Notes under the pieces: model-generated
Databases searched by the model: none
What the model was told of the DNA's origin: nothing
Seen by the model: only the letters and a program-made list of their open reading frames with translations
Source of the DNA: an uncultured Clostridia bacterium
GTDB taxonomy: Bacteria > Bacillota > Clostridia > Oscillospirales > Oscillospiraceae
Assembly (NCBI GenBank): GCA_946006895.1
Contig: CAMFZO010000039.1
Location: 1-9,478, forward strand
Direction of reading: 5' to 3'
DNA: 9,478 nt
Position numbers and translations under genes: made by a program
Shown: piece by piece, positions 1 to 6,057 of the stretch
How positions within the stretch are numbered: position 1 is the stretch's first letter
How the letters are laid out: each line of letters opens with the position of its first letter

Positions 1-256
1 GCTTGACCGTGCCGGAATAGGTATAAGTGACTGTGTTTCCGCTCGTCGTGCGGGTGGCAAAATAGTCCGTTCCTGCGTAGTTCAGGACAGGAGCGGAGCT
101 GATATACATGCCGTCTCCGATGGTATCGGTGAAGGTCACCGTCGTGCCTGACTCCAGCGGACCATAGTAGTCTGTCTGCGCGGTCGAGACGCTGATAGCG
201 GCGATGTCCTCGAAGACCTGTGCCATCGCGTAGCCCGTATTTGCGTTATCGACCAC
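1..256 (-). pseudogene. Continuation of the VWA adhesin frame beyond the amber codon (partial, runs off the window)
   Basis: Reading on past the TAG at 259-257 in the same frame gives 85 uninterrupted codons to the window edge. They begin VVDNANTGYAMAQVFEDIAA and include FTDTIGDGMYIS and a Thr/Ser/Tyr-rich beta-strand-like segment. The TDTIGDGM-type segment resembles the domain that follows VWA in Gram-positive pilus-tip or Cna-B-type surface proteins; this is a recognition call made without a search. The first ATG in this part (226-224) has no ribosome binding site before it, so independent translation is unlikely. The simplest reading is one gene broken by a CAG-to-TAG change, but a sequencing error or suppressed readthrough is not excluded. 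The true C-terminus and any anchor lie outside the window. Confidence 0.7.
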
Positions 257-1468
257 CTAGCTGTCGGTGGCGTAATCATAGGCACCGGCATAGCTGCTGC
301 CGCCGAGATCGCTGTAAAGCAGGGAAGAGTAGTTCTTGGTATTCCCGCTCGAGTCCTGCACGCTGTTATTGACATAATAATCGCTGTCGCTGTTCAGCGC
401 GGCGACGTTTTCCACCGTCGGATCCAAAAAGGCGGAAGCAAATGCTGAGCTGACATTGGAAAGGACGTCAACGCCGATGCCCACCGTCATGAAGCGGTAA
501 TTCGGATTGGCGGTATAGTCGCTGCTGTATAGCTTTGCCATACGGTCGCTGTAATACTTTGCGGTGCGGACAGTATAATAGGCGATGTCATCAAGCGACT
601 GATCGGTGTCGGACGAGCCGTCGCCGATGCTGGATTGGGTCGAGGAGGTAATGCTGGAATAGCTGCTGTTTGCCCAGGTAGGCTGTCCGTCGGTGATCAG
701 CACGACGACCGGCGTGCGATAGACCGTCTGTCCCTTCACCGTCACGGTGCGGTCTGTGTTGGCGCTCATCATGTCATACGCCTTGGCAATGCCGGTCTGT
801 GTAAAGGTGCCGCCCGCCATGTTTACGGAACCGGTGCTTTCGGTTGCCGCGTCCGCCGCCTGGTAGGTAACATCAAGCTTCTTGGTCTCATAGGTGGAGT
901 TGTCCGAAAGGGTCAGCGAGGTATCCGCCGTGCTGAAATCCACCTTGCTGTAACGATCCAACGGCAGCAGTATCTGCGCGTTGTTATCGCTTGTATCGTC
1001 CTCGATGTTGCCGGAGAAGGTCACAACGCCCAAGCGGTTGTTCGTGCCCTCGATCACATTGTCGATCAGGACGTTCATGCCCCACGAGAGGTAATCCACA
1101 CGCGTCCAATCGGTCGTGTCGGGCGTGACGACCGTCTCATTCATACTGCCGGAGATGTCCACGATTACAATGACATCCATCGGGACCAAATCCTCCGCAG
1201 TGACATTCTCCTGATAATCCTTTGCCAGTGCGGAGAGCGTCGCGGTAAAGCTCTGTGTTACGGCGTCATAGCTTACGCTCTTATCCGCATAAAAGCTGCC
1301 CGCCAACGCGTTGCTGTCCAGCGCGCCGATCACGGTAGACGGGTCGGCGCTGCCGACAGCCGTTATATCCCCGCCTGCGGCAGCGGCCGCCGGAATGATC
1401 TGCGCCGCTGTGGATAGGAGCAGAGTCAGCGCCAACAGCAGAGAAAGAAATCCTTTCCATTTCTTCAT
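257..1468 (-). CDS. Exported VWA-domain adhesin-like protein, N-terminal part up to an in-frame amber codon
   Basis: Reads as 403 residues. Residues 1-31 form a signal peptide: MKKWK, a Leu/Ala-rich core and an Ala run near 27-31 where cleavage is likely. A von Willebrand factor A domain spans roughly 95-350. Its MIDAS motif is complete: D104-I-S106-G-S108 after a hydrophobic strand (MDVIVIV), a Thr in GGTFTQTG (T222 or T226), and D260 in VVVLITDGQPT. MIDAS sites bind a divalent metal and commonly mediate adhesion. In Gram-positive bacteria such domains occur in pilus-tip and cell-wall adhesins. The start ATG (1468-1466) is preceded by AAAAAGGAG at 1489-1481, with 12 bases between. The stop is TAG at 259-257, but the same frame continues with adhesin-like protein to the window edge, so this is probably the front of a longer, interrupted gene. 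The ligand is unknown, and no LPXTG or repeat domain is visible here. Confidence 0.85.
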   Translation of the reverse strand: MKKWKGFLSLLLALTLLLSTAAQIIPAAAAAGGDITAVGSADPSTVIGALDSNALAGSFYADKSVSYDAVTQSFTATLSALAKDYQENVTAEDLVPMDVIVIVDISGSMNETVVTPDTTDWTRVDYLSWGMNVLIDNVIEGTNNRLGVVTFSGNIEDDTSDNNAQILLPLDRYSKVDFSTADTSLTLSDNSTYETKKLDVTYQAADAATESTGSVNMAGGTFTQTGIAKAYDMMSANTDRTVTVKGQTVYRTPVVVLITDGQPTWANSSYSSITSSTQSSIGDGSSDTDQSLDDIAYYTVRTAKYYSDRMAKLYSSDYTANPNYRFMTVGIGVDVLSNVSSAFASAFLDPTVENVAALNSDSDYYVNNSVQDSSGNTKNYSSLLYSDLGGSSYAGAYDYATDS

Positions 1469-1480
1469 ATTCTAATTTAT

Positions 1481-1489
1481 CTCCTTTTT
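1481..1489 (-). promoter_or_regulatory. Ribosome binding site of the VWA adhesin
   Basis: The minus strand reads AAAAAGGAG, followed after 12 bases by ATG at 1468. The spacing is slightly long. It still supports this start, because the signal peptide begins exactly here. Confidence 0.65.
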
Positions 1490-1666
1490 GCGCAAGATTT
1501 CATTTTGTTGCAGAGTAGATCTGTCTCACCAATCTTCTTGAACATATATACAAATCCATTGATCCGGTGATTATAAGTTGCTCATATGCCGAAATAATGC
1601 AAATTTTTTGATGATCACTCGAAGAAAAAATGAATCATTTGGCGATGTTGCTGAAAATTTTACCAT

Positions 1667-1695
1667 ACTATAACAGTATACTCAAGTTTTTTCTA
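1667..1695 (-). promoter_or_regulatory. Candidate promoter of the VWA adhesin
   Basis: On the minus strand, TAGAAA (1695-1690, 4 of 6 to the -35 consensus) is followed after 17 bases by TATAGT (1672-1667, 5 of 6 to the -10 consensus). This would give a leader of about 190 bases. A perfect TATAAT also occurs at 1575-1570 on the same strand, but without a good -35 at normal spacing. The -35 box falls at the edge of the tandem 19-bp repeat, which would suit binding of a regulator there. Confidence 0.3.
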
Positions 1696-1728
1696 CACTT
1701 TGACCAAAGTTCTACGATTTAACCAAAG
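1691..1728. repeat. Imperfect tandem direct repeat, 2 x 19 bp
   Basis: TTCTACACTTTGACCAAAG (1691-1709) is followed with no gap by TTCTACGATTTAACCAAAG (1710-1728), identical at 16 of 19 positions. The first unit contains a palindrome, CTTTG-AC-CAAAG (1698-1709). The units on either side do not match, so there are only two copies. The position in a divergent intergenic region, and a period near two helical turns, suggest a regulator binding site. No known operator is recognised. Confidence 0.6.
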
Positions 1729-1780
1729 CAGAAGAGTATCATAAACTTCATTTTGTTAACTTTTTATTTTGCTTATCAAA

Positions 1781-1807
1781 TTGACTTTTCTGTGCAGAGA
1801 TTATACT
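1781..1807 (+). promoter_or_regulatory. Candidate vegetative-type promoter upstream of spoIIR
   Basis: TTGACT (1781-1786) and TATACT (1802-1807) each match 5 of 6 consensus positions, but the spacer is only 15 bases against an ideal of about 17. It lies about 140 bases before the spoIIR start. It could give background expression, or may be a chance match in AT-rich DNA. Confidence 0.3.
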
Positions 1808-1886
1808 GGAATCTGATAAATGCTTTGGAGCTGTTTATCAACCTGACATGAAAATCACAGCAAGCAGGGAAGTCCGGCGCGATCCT

Positions 1887-1916
1887 GTATAGAACACGAA
1901 AAAACCGCCCATAATG
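1887..1916 (+). promoter_or_regulatory. Candidate sigma-F promoter of spoIIR
   Basis: GTATA (1887-1891) fits the sigma-F -35 consensus GYATA. After 15 bases, GCCCATAATG (1907-1916) fits the -10 consensus GGNNANAHTR at every position but the second. In Bacillus subtilis, spoIIR is transcribed by sigma-F in the forespore, so both motif and place are expected. Transcription would begin near 1923, which places the ATGs at 1914 and 1935 before or almost at the 5' end and favours the start at 1950. Confidence 0.5.
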
Positions 1917-1949
1917 CAGGTGAAAATCCTACATATGGACGGTGTTTTT

Positions 1950-2561
1950 ATGAAAAAAAGATTCTTTCTTTGGGTTCTGCTGGTGGCCTTTACCGCTTTG
2001 GTGCTGGGCAGCGTGGAAACCCTTTGGACCCAGCAGACGCTGGCGGAAAAAACGGTGCGGCTCCATGTGGTTGCCAATTCCGACTCGAAGGCCGACCAGG
2101 CCCAAAAGCTCCGCATCCGTGACGCGGTTTTGGAGGAGGTCTCTGCCCTGACCGCCTCCTGCACTGACGCACAGGAGGCCAGAGCGGTCCTCTCTGCACA
2201 CCTGTCGGAGGTGGAGGCTGCCGTCTCTGCCGCCATGGCAGCAGAGGAACAGACCTATCCCGTCGCCGTTTCTCTCGGTATCGAGGAATTTCCGACCAGA
2301 CATTACGATACCTTCACGCTCCCTGCGGGCAGCTATCCGGCCCTCCGCGTTTCCATTGGCGCAGCCTGCGGTCATAACTGGTGGTGTGTGGTGTTCCCGT
2401 CCCTCTGCACGGCGGCGACCTCCGATGCGCTGAAGACCTGCGCCGAGGTCGGAGGTCTTGAGGATTCGGAAACCGAGCTTATCTCCGGCGGCGAGGAGAC
2501 GTACACTCTGCGCTTCAAGTCCTTTGAATGGCTCCAGCAGCTTATTGACTGGCTCTCCTGA
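1950..2561 (+). CDS. spoIIR: Stage II sporulation protein R (sigma-E activation signal)
   Basis: SpoIIR is made in the forespore, exported to the intermembrane space, and triggers the membrane protease SpoIIGA in the mother cell to cleave pro-sigma-E. With the start at 1950 the protein has 203 residues, close to the roughly 220 of B. subtilis. It begins with a signal or anchor segment, MKKRFFLWVLLVAFTALVLG. Family signatures are VRLHVVANSDS (ANSDS at 42-46), the basic RIRDAV segment, FPTRHY (114-119), and the diagnostic NWWCVVFPSLC (143-153). In-frame ATGs at 1914 and 1935 are possible. The one at 1935 has AGGTGA at 1918-1923, 11 bases upstream. Start 1950 is preferred because it gives a normal signal peptide, has GGTG 5 bases upstream, and fits the sigma-F promoter. 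It is divergent from the adhesin and co-oriented with addBA, but separated from it by 226 bases. Confidence 0.95.
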   Translation: MKKRFFLWVLLVAFTALVLGSVETLWTQQTLAEKTVRLHVVANSDSKADQAQKLRIRDAVLEEVSALTASCTDAQEARAVLSAHLSEVEAAVSAAMAAEEQTYPVAVSLGIEEFPTRHYDTFTLPAGSYPALRVSIGAACGHNWWCVVFPSLCTAATSDALKTCAEVGGLEDSETELISGGEETYTLRFKSFEWLQQLIDWLS

Positions 2562-2569
2562 GCCTGCCG

Positions 2570-2668
2570 CCGGTTGAGCGGAAAGGGAAACCTACCGCCC
2601 GGCCTCACTCTGCCGTAAGCTGCAGCTCTGTCACGGCAACAGCATAGCCGTTTCCTTTCCGCAACTGG
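2570..2668. repeat. Long imperfect inverted repeat (large hairpin) between spoIIR and addB
   Basis: The left arm 2570-2591 pairs with the right arm 2650-2668 through 19 base pairs, including one G-U, with a single-base bulge (G2585) and a two-base bulge (2577-2578). The enclosed 58 bases contain a second stem, TGCCGT (2611-2616) with ACGGCA (2633-2638), and a palindrome AGCTGCAGCT in its loop. Only TTTT follows the outer stem (2669-2672), so it is at best a weak intrinsic terminator for spoIIR. It could also be a structured RNA or a miniature inverted-repeat element. I recognise no known family. Confidence 0.6.
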
Positions 2669-2740
2669 TTTTCCTGTCACCAATATACCATCCGCGGCCC
2701 GGTTCTGGCAATAGGCTTTCCGGCACATTGCAAATTTAAC

Positions 2741-2769
2741 TGTTTTTTTGGCGGTTTGTGTGGTATGAT
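2741..2769 (+). promoter_or_regulatory. Candidate extended -10 promoter of addBA
   Basis: TATGAT (2764-2769) is preceded by TGG, making a TGN extended -10. The element at -35 spacing (TGTTTT, 2741-2746) is poor, which extended -10 promoters tolerate. Transcription would start near 2776, directly at the ribosome binding site, giving a very short leader. Confidence 0.45.
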
Positions 2770-2776
2770 GGTCGTG

Positions 2777-2782
2777 AGGTGA
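2777..2782 (+). promoter_or_regulatory. Ribosome binding site that sets the addB start
   Basis: AGGTGA lies 5 bases before ATG 2788. A longer frame from GTG 2758 has no such site, overlaps the -10 promoter element, and adds only ten unconserved residues. Confidence 0.7.
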
Positions 2783-2787
2783 AAAGC

Positions 2788-5700
2788 ATGCTGGAGCTTT
2801 GGCTTTCAACTGACAGAAAAGTGAATACATCGCGGCTGCTGACGGAGCTTTGTACCCGTGCGGAAAAGGGAGAGGACGGCCTGTATCTGCTGGTGCCGGA
2901 GCAGTTTTCCCATTCCATGGAGCGGACGCTCTGCCGTTACGGCGGCGACAGCATCAGCCTCCACGCGGAGGTGCTGAGCTTTTCCCGCCTGGCAAACCGG
3001 GTGTTCTCTCTGGTGGGCGGCATTGCCGACGGCGAGACCGACGCGGCAGGACGGCTGCTCATGATGTCCCTGGCGGTGGAGCAGGTGCGCTCACGGCTGA
3101 AGATCTACGGCAGCAGCGTCAGCAGGCCGGAATTCTTATTGCAGCTTTTGGATATGTTCGACGAGTTTCGCGGCTTCTGCGTGACCCCGGAACGCCTGCG
3201 TCAGGCCACTGCCTCCATGACAGGGACCCTGGCGGTAAAGACGGAGGAATTTGCTCTCCTGATGGAGAGCCTGGATGCTGTCAGCGCCCATCTTGGCCAG
3301 ACGCCGGACAGCAAGCTGACCCGTCTGTGCGCGGCGCTGGAAAACTCGGACTTTGCCGCCGGAAAATGCTTTTTCTTTGACGGCTTCACGGATTTTAACG
3401 GCATCGAGACGGAGATCATCGCCCAGCTTTTGAATGGCGGCGCCCGGGTGTCCGTCTGCCTGCAATGCGACGGCTTGAGCGACGGCGGCCAGCAGTTCGA
3501 GGCGGCGCGGGAAACAGCACGCTCCCTTTTGAACCGGGCACGGCTGCAAAATGAGGAAGTGAAGATACACACTCTCCCGGCAGAGGAGAATAGCAGACCT
3601 CTGGCATATCTGAGAAAGCACCTGTTTACCGGCGGCGGTGGGCCTTATTCCGGTGAGCAGGAGGCTCTGCGTTTTTTTAACAGCCCGGACAAGGAGCATG
3701 AGTGCCGCGCCGTAGCCGGTGAGATCCTGCGACTGGTGTCGGAGGGTGCGCGTTGGCGGGACGTTTCCATTGCCTGCGCGGATTTTGCCGAATACCGCCC
3801 GGTGCTGGAATCGGTGCTTACGCGCAGCGCCATTCCCGCCTACTTCGCGGGGGATACGGACATCCTGCGTCAGAGCGTGGTACATATGCTGCTCAGCGCT
3901 CTGGAGGCTGCCTCCGGCGCCATGGAGACGGAGGAAGTTCTGGCCTATATAAAATCTGGCTATGTGCCGCTGGAGCGGGAACAGTGCGACCGCCTGGAGG
4001 ACTATATACTGCTCTGGAACATCAGAGGCAAGCGCTGGGAGCAGACCTGGACTATGGATCCTGCCGGGCTTCACCGGAGAAACGGCGCGGCCGCTGCCGG
4101 GGCACTGGAATCGCTCAACGAAGCCCGCAAGCGCGTGATCGGTCCGCTGCTGAAGCTGCGCGCCGCGCTGCGCAGCGCAAAGACAACGGGGGAGATGGTC
4201 CTGGGGCTTTACGCTTTTATGCAGGACATCTGCCTGGAAGATACATTAAAAATCTATGCTGAAACGGCCCAGAGTCAGGGCGATTTGCAGCAGGCCCAGG
4301 AGTACACCCAGGTCTACGCACTTCTGACCGGACTGATGGAGCAGATCTACGGTGTCTTGGGAACCAGCGCTCGTTCCCCGGAGGACTTCTGCCGCGTTTT
4401 CCGAACGGCCCTGTCACAATGCTCCGTGGGCACCATCCCCGCCAGTCTCGACTGCGTCAGCGTGGGAAGCCTCCTTTCCCAGCGGCGCTGTGACACGGAC
4501 TATGTTTTTCTTTTGGGCGTGCAGGAGGAGAGCTTCCCGAGCGCAAAGGCGGCGAAAAGCCTCTTGACTGACAGCGAACGAAAGGACTTTATGCGCCTGG
4601 GTATCGGCGTCGCGCCGACAGCGGCGGGACGGCTGAACCGGGAGCTGGCGGCCATCGACAGCGTTCTCAACGCGCCGCAAAAGCGCCTCTATCTCAGCGC
4701 CGTCAGCGGCACGGAGGCCTATCTCTACCGCCGCGCCCAAGCCCTGTTTCCCAAGGCGCAGGTCTGCGGCGGTGAGGAAGAGCTTGTCTGCCGCGCCCGC
4801 CGGGAATATCTGTCCTATCTGACCGCGGCAGGGGAGGCAGCCATTTCTTCCGCGCCGGAGGATTTTCGGCAGGAGGCACAGCGCCTTGCCGCATCCAGGG
4901 ACTATGCCCCCGGCAACCTGTCCGCCGGTGCGGTCCGCAGCCTTTACGGAGACAAGCTGCGCCTTTCCTCGTCAAAGATCGACAAGCTGGCCTCCTGCCG
5001 CTTTGCCTACTTCCTGGAATACGGCCTGCGCGCCCGGGAACGGGAAACGGCGGAGGTGGATGCGTCCCTTTACGGCACCTTCGTCCATGACGTTCTGGAG
5101 CATACCGCCCGGACCGTTCAGTCCGAGGGCGGCTTTCATACCGTTTCCCTGGACCGCGTGCTTCAGATCGCGGAGGCGCGGATGGAGGAATTTGCCGCCC
5201 GGGAGCTTGCGGAGCTGTGGGAGTCAGCCCGGGCAGAGCAGCTTTTCCGCCGCAACTTCACTGAGGTGCGCAAGGTCGTGTCGGAGCTTTACCGGGAGCT
5301 GTCGGCTTCCGACTTTACGCCCCGGTGGTTTGAACTGCATTTTGCCGAAAACGGCGCGCTGCCTGCTGTCCACATCATTGGAGAAAAAACCGTGGCGGAG
5401 CTGGAGGGTTATGTGGACCGTGCGGACATCTGGCGCTGCGGCGACCGGGTCTACGTCCGGGTGGTGGACTACAAAACGGGCAAAAAGAGCTTTGACTATA
5501 CCAGTATTTTCAACGGCCTGAGCCTGCAGATGCTCCTGTATCTCTTTGCCCTGCGACAGACGGGAACTGCGCTGCTGCAAACGCCTCTGGAGCCTGCCGG
5601 TGTGCTCTATTTCCCCGCGAGGGCGGAAAAAATCACCATCAAGGATAAAATGGACACCAAAACACGGGAGTCGAAGCACCGGCAGAGCATCCGGCGCAGC

Positions 5701-6057
5701 GGCCTGCTCCTGGATTCTGAGCCAGTGCTGCAGGCCATGGAGCCATGCACCGGTCAGCCCGTGTATATGCCCTATTCCTGCGACAAAAACGGCGAGCGCA
5801 AGGGCGACCTGTTCACGCCGGAGCAGCTTGACCGGCTGGAGGGCTTTGTGTTTTCCACCGTGGCGGCGCTGAGCGACGAGCTTTGCAGCGGCACTGTGAA
5901 GCCAAATCCATATTTTAAGGATCAAAATGACAATGCCTGCGCCTGGTGCCCTTACGCTGCGGTCTGCCGCGGCGGCGGGACGGAGCGTTGGCTGAAAAAA
6001 ATCCGAACGCCGGACGAATTTTGGCAGCGAATCGGGGAGGCGGAAGACAATGGCTGA
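2788..6057 (+). CDS. addB: ATP-dependent helicase/nuclease subunit B
   Basis: AddB partners AddA in the cytoplasmic complex that unwinds and resects double-strand DNA ends; it cuts the 5' strand and is the subunit that recognises Chi. The protein has 1089 residues (B. subtilis about 1166). The N-terminal inactive-helicase part shows the family block YLLVPEQFS and later YVFLLGVQEESFPS. The C-terminal nuclease is intact: H767 in GTFVHDVLEH, D880 in GYVDRAD, and D894 with K896 in VVDYKTG. Four cysteines of the iron-sulfur cluster bracket it: C737 in LASCRFAYFL, then C1051, C1054 and C1060 with the C-X2-C-X5-C spacing known for AddB. Odd: the usual N-terminal Walker A (GxxGxGK[S/T]) is absent; the matching place reads STDRKVNT (residues 7-14). 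The last 8 bases overlap addA, indicating translational coupling. Confidence 0.95.
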   Translation: MLELWLSTDRKVNTSRLLTELCTRAEKGEDGLYLLVPEQFSHSMERTLCRYGGDSISLHAEVLSFSRLANRVFSLVGGIADGETDAAGRLLMMSLAVEQVRSRLKIYGSSVSRPEFLLQLLDMFDEFRGFCVTPERLRQATASMTGTLAVKTEEFALLMESLDAVSAHLGQTPDSKLTRLCAALENSDFAAGKCFFFDGFTDFNGIETEIIAQLLNGGARVSVCLQCDGLSDGGQQFEAARETARSLLNRARLQNEEVKIHTLPAEENSRPLAYLRKHLFTGGGGPYSGEQEALRFFNSPDKEHECRAVAGEILRLVSEGARWRDVSIACADFAEYRPVLESVLTRSAIPAYFAGDTDILRQSVVHMLLSALEAASGAMETEEVLAYIKSGYVPLEREQCDRLEDYILLWNIRGKRWEQTWTMDPAGLHRRNGAAAAGALESLNEARKRVIGPLLKLRAALRSAKTTGEMVLGLYAFMQDICLEDTLKIYAETAQSQGDLQQAQEYTQVYALLTGLMEQIYGVLGTSARSPEDFCRVFRTALSQCSVGTIPASLDCVSVGSLLSQRRCDTDYVFLLGVQEESFPSAKAAKSLLTDSERKDFMRLGIGVAPTAAGRLNRELAAIDSVLNAPQKRLYLSAVSGTEAYLYRRAQALFPKAQVCGGEEELVCRARREYLSYLTAAGEAAISSAPEDFRQEAQRLAASRDYAPGNLSAGAVRSLYGDKLRLSSSKIDKLASCRFAYFLEYGLRARERETAEVDASLYGTFVHDVLEHTARTVQSEGGFHTVSLDRVLQIAEARMEEFAARELAELWESARAEQLFRRNFTEVRKVVSELYRELSASDFTPRWFELHFAENGALPAVHIIGEKTVAELEGYVDRADIWRCGDRVYVRVVDYKTGKKSFDYTSIFNGLSLQMLLYLFALRQTGTALLQTPLEPAGVLYFPARAEKITIKDKMDTKTRESKHRQSIRRSGLLLDSEPVLQAMEPCTGQPVYMPYSCDKNGERKGDLFTPEQLDRLEGFVFSTVAALSDELCSGTVKPNPYFKDQNDNACAWCPYAAVCRGGGTERWLKKIRTPDEFWQRIGEAEDNG

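Larger units (their letters stand above)
1469..1949. other. AT-rich divergent intergenic region between the VWA adhesin and spoIIR
   Basis: About 480 bases contain no convincing gene. The region is much richer in A and T than the flanking coding DNA. It must carry the promoters of both divergent genes. It holds a tandem 19-bp repeat (1691-1728), a small inverted repeat ATACT/AGTAT with a 5-base loop (1665-1679), and promoter-like sequences on both strands, listed separately. I see no RNA gene or riboswitch. Small ORFs reading in from inside spoIIR on the minus strand are shadows of that gene. Confidence 0.8.

Noticed and set aside
253..270. Short inverted repeat CCACC/GGTGG bracketing the amber codon, considered as a readthrough or recoding element
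   Set aside because: It is only 5 bp with an 8-base loop and encloses the stop codon rather than following it. Recoding hairpins lie downstream and are longer.
635..1417. A 260-codon open frame on the plus strand opposite the VWA adhesin
   Set aside because: It is the shadow of the real minus-strand gene, which has a signal peptide and MIDAS motif. The plus-strand protein has no recognisable features.
1604..1634. T-run and A-run pair in the divergent intergenic region, considered as a terminator
   Set aside because: The stem would be only A-T pairs with an unpaired interior of about 15 bases and no GC core.
2742..2749. T-tract before addB, considered as an intrinsic terminator
   Set aside because: No GC-rich stem directly precedes it; the bases before it (ATTGCAAATTTAAC) do not form a stable hairpin.
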